From Odontocerum albicorne (lineage: Eukaryota; Arthropoda; Insecta; Trichoptera; Odontoceridae), in contig OX463849.1 in the NCBI GenBank assembly GCA_949825065.1, positions 4,092,001 through 4,156,000 on the forward strand: a stretch of DNA of 64,000 nt. The letters are read 5' to 3'. Under the pieces are notes generated by a model. That model worked only from the letters and a program-made list of their open reading frames with translations, did no database searches and was not told the DNA's origin. A program made the translations under genes and the position numbers. Shown here piece by piece: positions 31,322 through 41,422 of the stretch (the stretch's first letter is position 1; each line of letters starts with the position of its first letter).

Positions 31322-31413
31322 TATAATTCAATCAACATAGCTGAGAATGAAAGCAGGGATTAAAAAATATAATTCAATCAACATAGCTTAGAATGAAAGC
31401 TGGGATTAAAAAT
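31322..31413. repeat. ~46-bp tandem duplication
   Basis: AATATAATTCAATCAACATA and following bases occur twice in a row, differing at three or four positions. Confidence 0.9.
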
Positions 31414-31544
31414 AAACAATCTCTTAAAAAATTCTTCAGATTTTGAATAATCAACAAAACGGTATTATTTCTTAGCTTGAGCGAATAAAGACAAAAAAAT
31501 CTAAGCCACCAAATATTTGTTCACTGTCGTAGTCTTATAATTAT

Positions 31545-32155
31545 TTAACACTTTTTATTGCAATACAATTTGGCGGGGTTATTACCAAGCGGCAATCTCT
31601 TCCAATCAACCAGATAAAAGTAAATGAAGCAAGTTACATGGTCGCATAAATCTTTCAAATGACTATCCATCCCCACGAAATCCCTAAACACATACGTGAG
31701 CACATGCCCACGAACCCCACAAAGACGGACAATCACCCGAACATTATTTTTCATATAAAGTGAGATATCATCAATCAAAAGGAAAGGAAAGGATGGTGGA
31801 GAGGAAAGGTAAAGAAAAATTAGGAATGAAACACGTTATTTTACTGACTAGAAATTAAGAGTTTTTTCAGTCTCTTCTTAAAGCATACCAAGGACGGAGC
31901 GAGTCTTATATTGGTTTGTAACTGATTTCAGAGTCTCACTGCGTGGACAGTAAAGGACGACGTAAAGAAAGAGGAGCGGTGAACTGGAAAGGCCAATAAA
32001 CCATCTCTGTTTGAGCTTAGCGCTAATCCATGATTGGAAAGACGCTGAAAATTTTCGGCAAGATAAGAGGGTATGGCGGGACAGTTAAGGATGTTATACA
32101 ATAGATACAGTACGTGAATTTGGCGTCTATTTCTAACATGCAACCAACTGAACTG
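31545..32155 (-). pseudogene. LINE-A C-terminus and 3' end
   Basis: Minus-strand copy. The tail hairpin and ATTTAACAC lie at 31545-31615; coding from about 32143 reads VRNRRQIHVLYLLYNILNCP, SYLAENFQRLSNHGLALSSN and FPVHRSSFFTSSFTVHAVRL, then W is lost to a stop (GAAATC region) while downstream frames keep the SLVCFKKRLK-like end. The segment NRRxxHxLxLLYxILNxxxPxYL is typical for CR1/L2-group C-termini. Confidence 0.85.
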
Positions 32156-32787
32156 AAATAAATATATTCATTCACCAAAAAGCAAGAGGAGATTAATTAA
32201 GATACTCTTCAGACTGTATACTGGATAACAATTCTGAAAATCCGACAGTAAAAGTAAAACCAAACAAGAGAAAAAATTAAAGTACATGAAAAGAAAATGA
32301 TTCTTATCATGAAAATAAAAATGCTTACCGGCAGATTATTCAAAAATCTACTCTCTTGGATATTGAAGTATAATGAGAAAGTGTCACTGTTAATAAGTAT
32401 TGTGTTGATCCAGAGTCTGTGGCTTCGATTGCGACGTTAATAGAGTCTGACATATCTGTCAGGCTTTATAAATATTATAGAATTCGTTTTAATACGATAA
32501 ATAAAGTGCGACTCACTTTGTAATTTACAGATCTATATGTTTTACAACAGTATTCGAGAGAATATAATATATTTATACCAAAAGTTATCGCTTCTGATGT
32601 TAAATAAATTTTTATTTGTATTCAATACACGACAATTATTTTAAAAAAAACTGAAATTTAGAAAAAAAATTATAGATTTGATTTTCGTATATTTTGTGTG
32701 ATGCTGAATACCCACCCTTATAACATATTAACTCCCTTCTAGAAAAGAAAGTGATAAAATTTGAGTGTTGCGACATTAACTCTATAA
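32156..32787. other. unassigned stretch
   Basis: AT-rich, no element recognised. Confidence 0.4.
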
Positions 32788-32990
32788 CAACCGTGATCTT
32801 AGCGGCATATTTGATAAGGCGACTGTTTTCTGACCCGGGAGTTACAGATTTAATTCTAACTAGTACCCTATTTTTTCCAAAAGGTTCCAGTCTGGTTCTA
32901 CTATAAAGATTATTTAACCTCTTTGTGGTTGGCTGGAAGAGATTACCACACGATAATAAATCTGCCAGATTATACTGTATAAAATGAACG
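32788..32990 (+). mobile_element. SINE-1 copy, diverged
   Basis: Head GTGATCTTAGCGGCATATTTG with insertion, degenerate B-box (ACAGATTTAATTC), body CCAGTCTGGTTCTACTATA, tail TGGTTGGCTGGAAGAGATTA and hairpin remnant. One of the older copies. Confidence 0.7.
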
Positions 32991-33259
32991 TATTTACATC
33001 ATAACAACAAATAACACATCGATCAATAAGTCTCGGGAATTACCAACAGATAGCGCCTCTAATAACAAATCCATACCATTTTCAGTTAGTACCAACCTTT
33101 AGATGCTACGTGTCAAACTTTTATGACATTCCGACATTGTGTCATTGAGTTACAGTGGTTTTAATGCCGCTACTTTTGCTGTTTTCAAAACAATGGAAAA
33201 ACCGAATTTTGTGTGTTGATAAAACATTGCTTTTTAATGGGAAAAAGTACCGTTCAAAC

Positions 33260-33590
33260 TCAATGATTAGCCATTTCAGAATAAATTAGAGGATTTGTTA
33301 AAGTGGATTTGTCTTCACGGAATTTCTTTTCAAAAGATCTTCCTGTCTTTCCTATGTAGAAATTATCAGTCAATACATAAAAGTTTATACACACCACTGT
33401 TGCTAAGTATTCCATTTTTGCCTTTCCCATTAAATAAGAGCTTCCGGAGATTAAAATTAGTGTAAAAAGCTGGCTTTATGTGACTTTGGTTATTTCGTGT
33501 GATATGTTTTTTATAAATAGGACTTTGCTCCATTTATAGGTATGCTTATAGGTGTCGTTAAATATATATAAAAACAAAAAAGAAACGTAT
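33260..33590 (-). pseudogene. PLE-1 fragment, GIY-YIG region
   Basis: Aligns in order with 13605-13860: EMANH, a frame carrying KTGRSFEKKFREDKSTL-like residues, the LSNSG region, then the poly-A-interrupted linker (TTTTTATAAATAGGACTTTG). Same strand as the first copy; both RT and terminal repeat are missing. Confidence 0.75.
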
Positions 33591-33597
33591 AAAATAT

Positions 33598-33690
33598 CAT
33601 ATTCCTTCAATAAATTCTAATTATGTAGTATTTTCTCAATAAATTCTAATTATATGGTATTCTCTCAATACAAAATTAGACCCGGTGTTG
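33598..33690. repeat. ~33-bp imperfect tandem repeat
   Basis: CAATAAATTCTAATTAT followed by GT/AT-rich bases and TCTCAATA occurs about 2.5 times. Confidence 0.75.
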
Positions 33691-34009
33691 AACAGTAGAC
33701 TAATCTATGTTTAGAAATATTTTATTATATTTATTCGTATGTTTCCTCTCAATATGCCATAATCGAAACATAGAAATATGCGTGACCGGGAGATAAAATT
33801 ATCTGCGTCCCTAATATTCGAACATTTAGATTAAGAATCACAGGAGTAGGTATGTGCCTCGCAGATTGCCATCGTATTTGGTGGAAATATTGCCATGTAC
33901 ATGCAATATTAATACACATCTAGCGTACGTAATAAGTGTACCAGATATATTTTTTTAAAATAAGACCGCGAATTTTTTTATTTTTTTTTTATTTTTACGT
34001 ATTTATTAT

Positions 34010-34081
34010 TTTAACACTTCATTGTACAACAATTTGACGGGCTTATTGCCAGGTGGCAATCTCTTCTAACCAACCAAACAA
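34010..34081 (-). mobile_element. SINE-1/LINE-A tail fragment
   Basis: Minus strand: TTGGTTGGTTAGAAGAGATT, hairpin ATTGCCACCTGGCAAT, GCCCGTCAAATTG, then the A/T tail. Confidence 0.8.
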
Positions 34082-34683
34082 AAAAAAAAAAAAATAGAAT
34101 GCATCGTCGTTGTTCTGCAAAAAGCGTTCAAGTCTAAATATTGAGTTTTGAGGTAAATGCTATTTAAATTTCGGAAAACAATGTGAAAACAAGTTTTTAA
34201 TAAAATAAAATACAATCATATGTTATTTAAAAACAGTATATTTATTTATAAAAATTACTACAAAAAAAATGATTAACTTAAAAACATACTAACTGAAAAT
34301 TAAAATATGGATACCTGTTTTGGACTTAATCCTTTCTTGGGGAAAATCTTCATAACAGTGAAACCGTATAATTTTTGAACATAAATGTCTTTTCCATGTG
34401 AAGATATTTTTATTTTAAGTAAAATGGCATCAAAAAGTCATTTGAAGCAAAAATGTACTTAAATGCTTTTCGCAGAACCACGACGATACATTGTCGCGAT
34501 CACCTGTACAAAATTCATGATATACGAGTATGGTATATATACCAATATATTGTACATAACTTTAATGAAAGTCAATCAATGATGATGACTGTGGAGATGA
34601 AAGGAAAATTGGAATAAAATGCGTTAAGTAAAAACTCTGGTTGAAAATTAAGTTACATATCTTACCAACTTAGCTATGGAGGC
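34082..34683. other. unassigned stretch
   Basis: AT-rich; no element recognised. Confidence 0.4.
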
Positions 34684-34892
34684 TATATCGCCTGTTGAGA
34701 ATCATAGTGGTAAAACTACAAAAAAAAATTCAAGTTAAGACTTCCAAATGGCACTAAAAATACTCCTTTTTTACGTGCGTAAAACTTACGCACATAAAAA
34801 ATGAGTCATTTTAGTGGCATTTGGAAGACTTAACTCGAAAATTTATTTTTTGGAGTTTCGCCACTACTATATGATTCTCAACACGCGATATA
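34684..34892. mobile_element. foldback element, ~209 bp palindrome
   Basis: Arms of about 90 bases (34684-34772, 34803-34892) are complementary with few mismatches: TATATCGCCTGTTGAGAATC pairs with the right end GATTCTCAACACGCGATATA, and GACTTCCAAATGGCACTAAA with its complement at 34814. The short centre is itself palindromic (GTGCGTAAAACTTACGCAC). Class undetermined; resembles inverted-repeat MITEs. Confidence 0.85.
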
Positions 34893-35234
34893 TTTCAAAG
34901 TAAAAGTCTCGTAGTTCTAACAAACGATATCATTTGTAACTTGGAAACATTTAATATAAACAGAAATTCATAACATCTTAGAAGTAAGGATGTACTGCAA
35001 TAGTAAATCTTTGTAGATATATGTTTTTCTTTTGTGCTAACAAAGTTACTAAGAAAATATTTGCACATTGCTATAATAATAGCGCCTGTCAAACATCTTA
35101 TGAATATCTAACATCATAATGAATAAGGAAATTTTCATAACGAGAATATTTCAGAAAAATTCAACGTAACATGTTAAATCTGACATTGATATTTTCAAAA
35201 TGAAAGTTTGAATACAATAAGTTTTTTGAATAAA

Positions 35235-35503
35235 TTCTGAAGAAATGCTTTAGAAATGCGTGCATTAAGAATATTTTATGGAGTGACACTGTGTGGGATA
35301 ATACAGAATGAAGTGATAAGAGATGAATGTGAACTTAAGGCTTATGTGTTGAGTAAGATGAAGAAAAATACATTGATATGTATGTGTTGGGCATGTAGGA
35401 CGAATTAACAAAGAAAGAGTAACAAAACGGATTACTAGCGCAAATGAGAGTTGAAAGTGTTTGAGAGGAGGATCAATGAAAGTATGATTGGTGAAAGCAA
35501 ATG
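35235..35503 (+). pseudogene. LINE-B, left part
   Basis: MRALRIFYGVTL and RDECELKAYVLSKMKK-like residues with frame breaks, then a degraded KQI/SAN part. The remnant is interrupted by a LINE-C insertion and resumes at 35977. Confidence 0.7.
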
Positions 35504-35511
35504 GTATTCTG

Positions 35512-35968
35512 AAAACACTATCTGGAAAAACAAGCATATGAACATCCAAAGCAAGGTGAGGATATACAAGACCTGTGTCCGCCCCATAATGACATACAGA
35601 ATAGAGTCCAGAGCCGACACTGTCAGAACCAAAACTCTCCTTCGAACCAGCGAAATGATGGTACTCAAGAGTATCGCTGGCAAAATCCTTTGTGATAGAG
35701 TACGTAACACAGAAATCCGAAGGACGTGCGAAGTTGAAGATATTTTCAGATGGGGACGACAGAGAAGAAGGTTCTGGAACGAACACGTATCCAGAATGGC
35801 TGAACCAAGAGCCGTAAGAATGGCTAGGGATAGTACCCCCCCAAGCAAGCAGACCTCCAGGACGACCTCCCAAAAGATGAGAAGACAGCTGGCAGTCGAC
35901 GTCGCAAGAGGCAAACAATGATGCAGGACCATAACAGGCCATAAGGCCTAAAATAAGATGAAGAAGAA
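35512..35968 (+). pseudogene. LINE-C C-terminus nested in LINE-B
   Basis: 457-bp 5'-truncated copy with an 8-bp duplication GTATTCTG (35504-35511, 35969-35976). Plus-strand frame: NMNIQSKVRIYKTCVRPIMT, ESRADTVRTKTLLRTSEMMV, LKSIAGKILCDRVRNTEIRR, TCEVEDIFRWGRQRRRFWNE, HVSRMAEPRAVRMARD, then PPSKQTSRTTSQKM before the stop at 35921. This is the segment from the end of RT through the family C-terminus. The 3' end is GATGAAGAAGAA. The 225- and 165-codon minus frames over it are antisense shadows. Confidence 0.88.
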
Positions 35969-35976
35969 GTATTCTG

Positions 35977-36125
35977 GAAAAAAAACGTAGAATGTCAGAG
36001 AAATTGTAGATGATGATGCTAAAGTGTATGGATGTTGAAGAGGCTATGGATATGTGTCGAGATAAGAAAATTTGGCACTATGTCCTATATGTCCTATCTT
36101 TTGGCACTATGATAGTTTGTAATTG
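35977..36125 (+). pseudogene. LINE-B, right part
   Basis: Completes the 35235-35503 remnant: KCMDVEEAMDMCRDKKIWH and following 3' bases, as in 26860-26930. Confidence 0.7.
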
Positions 36126-36179
36126 TAATTGTATTATTTTGTTGCCCTTTTTTAAGTATGGGAGGGAAATCTGAAAGTA

Positions 36180-36560
36180 GAGAAGAAATTCTGTTGAAAC
36201 GCGTGCACTGAAAAGAATATAATTGAAAAGATGACAATGTCTGATAGAATATGGATTGAAGTAATAAGGAATGAATGTAAACTTAAGTTTGATGTGTTTA
36301 GAAAGATGAAAAATATCACTCTGAGATTGTTTGGGTATGTCGAATGATTAATGAAGAAAGACTAACTAAAGAAATGAATAAAACAAATGTGAGTATAACA
36401 TAAGACTAAGAAAAGTATGATTCGATCAAGTGTAAGCTTAGAAAGTCAGAGAAATGGTAGAAGTTGTATAAAAAGCGTATGGATGTAGAATAAACTAAGG
36501 ATGTTTGTCAAGATAGACAAGTATGACACTCTGTTATTTCTGCTAAGAGGAAAATGGTGT
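36180..36560 (+). pseudogene. LINE-B C-terminus, second copy
   Basis: Independent copy immediately downstream with the same residue order (VETRALKRI, SDRIWIEVIRNECKLKFDVF, LRLFGYVE, KEERLTKEMNKTN, CIKSVWM). More diverged than the 26562 copy. Confidence 0.65.
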
Positions 36561-37025
36561 GATTGTATGAATGTATGTATTACACTAGACTGCGCCGGCA
36601 AGAACTATTCTCAATAACATACGCAAGAACGTGACTTCCAGCCGCTATGCCTGTTGGAAGAGCCTTAACTCTTCTGAACGGGACTGCTTCGGATATTGAC
36701 ATATTTCATATCACATTACCAAAAGCAATACTATAGTAAATTTTCTTCTAAGATTGAGCGCGTTAGAAAGCACTCATCGACGTACTTAAGTGACTTTGAA
36801 TATATGTGTATGTTTGTGTGTATATATGTATGCATATACAGGCGGCCCTCGACTTGCGCACATTCTACTTTCGCACAATTCGCTAGTTCGCTCATTTTTT
36901 AAAATTCTATTTTTTAAAGATTTTTGTCGATAGTGCAAAAATTGTTCGCTTCCATGCAGTCGCTTCGTTTTTTTTTGGAGGAGCTATAATATCTTATATG
37001 GAACGCAATAAACAATATCGGAGAC

Positions 37026-37800
37026 TCGTGGGCTGAAATAAAAGAGTCAACAATGAAAGGTTCCTGGAAACAATTATGCCCACAAATGATGAATGATTTT
37101 ATAAATTCTGAAGAAACTCAGGAAATTATCACAGATGAAATAGTTAGCCTAATGAATGAACTGAACTTGGACATCAACAACAAAGATTTTAATGAGTTGA
37201 TTGAACTTCAGTACCTCTGTCAAATGAATACCTAATTGAGCAACAAGAGTTAAATGAAAGTGAGGAAGAAGATTGTAATTTATTTTTATCAAACACAGTT
37301 TATTCCACTTTTTTGTAACGGTATAACCCTACCGGTTTACAAGGCTTTCACCTCATCTTCAGGGCAGCGCAAACAAGACAAGAGTCTTGTTTGCGCTCTC
37401 CTGAAGATGAGGTGAAAGACTTGAAACCGGTAGGGTTATACCGTCACAAAAAAGTGGAAAAAACAGCGTTTGATAAAAATAAATTACAATGTCTTTAAAC
37501 CTCCACAACGTTAATGCCTTAACTATGAACAACATATGAGGAAGAAGAAGCTGATAAAACCGTCAAGGCATTGATAATCAAAAATATAAATGAAGCCTTC
37601 ACGCATCTTGACAATTTTTTGACTATCATGGAAGAATGTGATTCCAATGGAGAACGTATATCTCAAGTACGTTAAGGTGATTGAGAAATCCACAGCAAGT
37701 TATAGAACTCTTTATCAAGAAAATAAAAAAAAGGGTGGTATTCAACTAACTCTTGACAAGTTTATAAAGAAAACACCTGAAAGCACAAACACGCCTCGTT
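37026..37800 (+). pseudogene. Tigger/pogo transposase, C-terminal pieces
   Basis: First piece (37026-37260): IKESTMKGSWKQLCPQMMND, then SEETQEIITDEIVSLMNELN and FNELIELQ, matching the region after the catalytic core in Tigger transposases (IKxSWxxLxP). Second piece (37549-37800, after the PLE insert): EADKTVKALIIKNINEAFTH, LDNFLTIMEECDSNGER, then after a frameshift EKSTASYRTLYQEKKK, QLTLDKFIKK. The DDE core and CENP-B-like DNA-binding domains are missing. Confidence 0.85.
37273..37536. repeat. PLE-1 palindrome, copy 4, inserted in Tigger
   Basis: Perfect 12-bp duplication TGAGGAAGAAGA (37261-37272, 37537-37548) defines the unit: a left arm, a short centre (GACAAGAGTC), a right arm and a 50-base extension (CTTTAAACCTCCACAACG, then TTAATGCCTTAACTATGAAC). 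The right arm on plus carries CTGAAGA (37401-37407), a short stem-loop and GAAACCGGTAG (37423-37433). The left arm has the same on minus. It was mobilised as one piece. Confidence 0.95.
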
Positions 37801-37970
37801 AACTTAATTATGTATACTGATAAAAAAATATTTTGAGTATATTATTGATGAATAAATATTTTAAAATACAATTTTTGGTGTTTTTTTTTACATCCCTCTA
37901 TTTCCAAACATTCAATATACGCACACATTTTCAGGAACCAATTATGTGCGAAAGTCGAGGGCCGCCTGTA

Positions 37971-38820
37971 CATAATTTTTTATTTTATATAATTTTTTTT
38001 TTATAATTTTTCTTTATTTTTAATGTTAACATTTTTAGCATTTTTCAAAGCAATTGGGCTAAGCCTGTTTTAAGAAAATAAATAAAGAAAAAAAAATGAA
38101 AATAAACAAATATTTGTTGAATTATCAAGAGATGCAAAGTTGGCTCATCATAATAGAATCTTAGTATCAACATTAGAATGTGCAAGAGAAAGTAGGGTGT
38201 GGGTAAAAGTGACTTAAGTAAAAATGAAGAGCATTGTGTGGATTGTGAAGAGCATTGTGTAGATAAAAAAAACAAATTATTATTGCTAATTGGCTAGAAA
38301 CAACCAAATTAAGAATAATATTCACTGAAAAAAAATTACAAAAACTTGTATCCTCTCATGTATTTCCAATAATGAATTGTTTACCCAAAATTACCATTTT
38401 TCAATAATAAAGATATTTAGTTGAGGGGATGTTTATCTAACGTAACGAATTTAGGTTATCTAACGATGAACTTTCAATTTCCCATCATAAACAAAATATT
38501 TCAAATTAATTTAATTAACTGCTTAAACATCGGAACCGGCTCAAAAGGGTTATGAAAAATAATATTGGCTGAAAGAGATATGGCTGATAAGGTTTTATTG
38601 AAAATTTAATGAGTAAATCGATTTGTAAGAACGCCGTTTATTAAATATCGGTATTATAATGAAATATTTTAGTTTTTTTCTTGAATCTTCGGAAATACTA
38701 TAGTTCCACTTTGTGGAGCCATGTTTTATGTAAAAGGAAAAATAATTATATAAAACAATTATTTTATATTTTTTGAAAATAGCCATTCTATCGAAATCAA
38801 TCGTGGTTTGCGGATTCTAC
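37971..38820. other. unassigned AT-rich stretch
   Basis: Contains a short duplicated phrase (GAAGAGCATTGTGT, twice at 38226-38261). No gene recognised. Confidence 0.4.
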
Positions 38821-38821
38821 A

Positions 38822-39211
38822 CATTTTTTTTATTATTTTTTTTTTATCCACTTTGCACGGATTTCTCCTGTTACACAAAGAGGGTCTGCTTCTAGCGTTA
38901 GCTTATTCGTTAGGAATAATATCAGCCAGGATTCTTCTCATACTGCTAGGCGGTACCGAGAATATATCAACAGTGTCATTCAGTTGGTTCAATATCTCTA
39001 TACCACGCGTGACTGAGTGTTTAGCCATGATATTCGTCCTGTAAGTTGGTATGTAGAACAGAGGGTGATTCTTTGCACGGCTATATTTATTGGGTACATA
39101 TAAATTTAGTCCTAGAATCGCGGGACAGTTAAAGCAATCTAGGAAAACATTTATTAGGAATATCACAATGGATTCTTGCCTTTTTGTTTCGAGACTTCTA
39201 TAGTTACACAC
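38822..39211 (-). pseudogene. LINE-D C-terminus (jockey-like, poly-A)
   Basis: Minus strand 102-codon frame: YRSLETKRQESIVIFLINVF, DCFNCPAILGLNLYVPNKYS, HPLFYIPTYRTNIMAKHSVT, RGIEILNQLNDTVDIFSV, then RRIL and further 3'. The order R-x-x-S-xxFLxxV - LxxLNLYVPxxxxR - LFxxPxxRTN - LNxxxxxVDIF is a frequent C-terminus in jockey-type non-LTR elements. The left edge is poly-T (38823-38847), i.e. a poly-A tail. Abuts a PLE on the right. Confidence 0.8.
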
Positions 39212-39212
39212 C

Positions 39213-39640
39213 GTGAGAAGTTCGGCATAAGTCGAGGGGGATTGCAGCTTGACAATTTGAAAATTCTCGAGATTAAAAAATGTATAAAATTAAGTCTAAA
39301 TATCATCAACAACCAAACCAATTTTAATAATAGCCCTTTGCTTAATATGTTTCCTATTTAAAATCCACCCCCTTGGATATCCAAACCGTGGCCTGCCCGA
39401 AAGATTCATTTTCATTTAAATTTTTTCCACACACCATTTACCATTGAATCACATCTCTCCTCACTTCTCCCCGCCCCCCCTTCCTCATTTCTCTTATATT
39501 ATTTACACTGATTCAGGAAATGTATTTTTAGCAATTTAGTTTATCTTCACCTGACGAAGAAGACGGTGGTCTTCGAAACCGGTAGTAAACCCAAAAATAA
39601 ACCAGTGGTGAACACAAAAATATAAAATTAGTGTTTTACT
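39213..39640 (+). pseudogene. Penelope-like element 2, endonuclease end and terminal repeat
   Basis: Plus strand: ISRGGLQLDNLKILEIKKCI, then NNQTNFNNSPLLNMF and stop. This matches the extreme C-terminus of PLE proteins (LExLEIxxx...LNxQTxFxxSPL). After about 190 bases of 3' sequence comes a hammerhead-like core (39551-39590). Different in sequence from PLE-1, so a second lineage. Only the last about 50 residues remain. Confidence 0.75.
39541..39620 (+). ncRNA. hammerhead-like ribozyme core in PLE-2 terminal repeat
   Basis: CTGACGA (39551-39557), one unpaired A, stem GAAGAC/GTCTTC with loop GGTG (39559-39574), then GAAA (39575-39578) and CCGGTAGTA. This fits core CUGANGA - helix II - GAAA. 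TTCACC (39545-39551 region) can pair with GGTGAA (near 39606-39611), and GTTTA/TAAAC offers a second pairing for helix I. Helix III would be very short, as described for PLE ribozymes. Activity untested. Confidence 0.55.
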
Positions 39641-40020
39641 TGCTTATTTTTCCTATTATATAAATATTTAAGTATTAATGAACAATATTCTTTTCAAAAT
39701 CATTATTATATTATTACCAGCACGTCGTTATAAGCAATCTCTCGAGATCGAATATGATTATTAGCCACCCTGCGGATGTAAGCCTTCTATGTGTGTATTG
39801 TGTGTAAGCTGTTGCACTTCAGAAGTCACACAGTCTTGACAAATGAGTTTTGATGGTAATGTGGTCAAACTTTCAAGATATTTGGCAGGTAGAATCTGTT
39901 ATAGCATTTCGTTAGACAGGGAATTTATTTACACAATGATATTATTGCATTGCACCATAAGAAATTCTGAGTAGTAAACTATAAGTAACATAAACAAGTA
40001 AATTCAGATGTAAAACGGTC
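39641..40020. other. unassigned stretch
   Basis: No coding or repeat recognised. Confidence 0.4.
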
Positions 40021-40029
40021 TAAGAGTAA

Positions 40030-40112
40030 AACCAGTCAGAAAGAAACCGTCAGGAATCGAACCTGGGGCATCCGCTTGCTGAGGGTGAATGTTTATCGTT
40101 AGACAACGGCCA
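40030..40112 (-). mobile_element. tRNA-like sequence, SINE head or tRNA pseudogene
   Basis: Minus strand has TGGCCGTTGTCTAACGATAA as an A-box-like start and a good B-box, CAGGTTCGATTCCTG (40037-40051 region). Acceptor ends do not pair, so not an intact tRNA. Confidence 0.5.
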
Positions 40113-40164
40113 CTTCATTACCATCACGCCATGTCTCCATTAAAGTAGATAGAAGGATTTAAAA

Positions 40165-40400
40165 AATTTGGGGAGTCATTTGTTGAGTATAGTGGTGTTT
40201 GTGATGTGGTGAGATCAGGGAGTCATCCGTGGAGTGAAAAGGTGGTTGAAATGTGATGAGTTAAGGGAGTCATCCGTGGAGTAAAGTGGTGTTGGTGAAG
40301 TGATAAGTTCAGGGAATCAACCGTAGAGTATAGTGATGTGATGAGTTCAGGGAGTCATCCGTGTTGTTGGTATTGTGATGAGTTAAGGGAATCATTAGCA
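40165..40400. repeat. degenerate ~50-60 bp tandem repeat
   Basis: The phrase GATGAGTT(C/A)A(G)GGGA(G/A)TCATCCGTGGAGT recurs about five times with varying spacing and substitutions. GT-rich on plus. Confidence 0.8.
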
Positions 40401-40539
40401 TGTATTACTTGTTCAGCCTGTCTATTTTTTTTTACGTAATTTAAGTTCTGTGTCCTTCTTCATAGAATTTTGCTGCCAACTTTGATGTTGAGGAGGGAAA
40501 TATGGCATGAGAAATACTGATATTAGCTGAATAAATGCT

Positions 40540-40846
40540 GTTGTAATGCGTACACTAAGAATAATATATGAAGTGACAATATATGACATAATACGGAATA
40601 AAGAGATCATGGATACATGTGAACTTAATACTGATGTGTTGAGTAAGATGAAGAAGAGACGCTGAGATGGTTAAGGCATGTAGAATGAATGAATGAGGAA
40701 AGAATGGGTGAACTCACAAAATAAGTATACAGAGTTAATGTAAGTGCAAGACCAAGAAAAGTATGCAAGCATCAAGTGAAATATATTTTGAAAGAACGAA
40801 ACGTAATTCGTTCAAATCATTATTCACCTTAACAAAATTCATGATT
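40540..40846 (+). pseudogene. LINE-B C-terminus, degenerate
   Basis: MRTLRIIYEVTIYDIIRNKE, DTCELNTDVLSKMKK, RWLRHVE, NEERMGELTK, then decay. Followed at once by an RTE-a insertion. Confidence 0.6.
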
Positions 40847-40855
40847 AATATCTAT

Positions 40856-41422
40856 TAATGAAGTGGCCGTAGTGGAAGACCTCGACCCAGAAGCCGAAGT
40901 CAAGTGCGGAATTGAATCATCTCGTGCAGCTTTTAATAAAATGATAATCTAAACATGAAACTTCGATAACGGTTAGTCAAATGCCTTTGGTCAGTGTTAT
41001 TGCATGGAGTGGAATCATGGACCCTCAAAGTTGGTAGTATGAACCGACTGGAAGCATTTGAAATGTGGATGCACCGGAGAATGCTACGGATACCCTGGAC
41101 GGATATGGTCAGCAACACAAGGGTTCTTCAAAGAGCCAAAGTTGATAGAGAGTTGCTGACTAATATTAAAATCCGAAAGGTGTCCTATTTGGGTCATGTA
41201 CTTAGAGGAGTAAAGTACAAATTACTGCACCTGATCATCCAAGGCAAAATAGAGGGTCGAAGAGGTGATGATGGGAGGCAAATCTCCTGGCTCCGCAATA
41301 TACGTGATTGGACTGGTATAAGGAGCGTTGGGGATCTTTATTGGGCTACCGGGGACAAAGATACCTACTATCAGGTGATATTCAACGTTGGAGGGACCTG
41401 ACATGACACTGAGAAGAAGAAA
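40856..41422 (+). pseudogene. RTE-a LINE, 5'-truncated
   Basis: 567 bp with a perfect 9-bp duplication AATATCTAT (40847-40855, 41423-41431). Plus strand: a VEDLDPEAEVKCGIESSRAA start, then after a frameshift WSLKVG equivalents in LLHGVESWTLKVGSMNRLEA, FEMWMHRRMLRIPWTDMVSN, TRVLQRAKVDRELLTNIKIR, KVSYLGHVLRGVKYKLLHLI, GRRGDDGRQISWLRNIRDW and a normal stop at 41401. 3' end GAGAAGAAGAAAA. The C-terminal 135 residues form the best uninterrupted RTE-a frame in the window, suggesting a younger copy. Confidence 0.92.

Larger units (their letters stand above)
36839..37968 (+). mobile_element. Tigger/pogo element, 1130 bp incl. PLE insert
   Basis: Inverted ends CAGGCGGCCCTCGACTTGCG (left) and CAGGCGGCCCTCGACTTTCG (right, complemented). 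TA duplications at 36837-36838 and 37969-37970. Contains remnants of a Tigger-type DDE transposase C-terminus and a 264-bp PLE palindrome. Non-autonomous, because most of the transposase is deleted. Confidence 0.92.

Noticed and set aside
35265..35942. 225-codon minus frame, the longest in the window
   Set aside because: Antisense to the LINE-C and LINE-B C-termini, which explain the sequence on the plus strand, including target duplication and tail.
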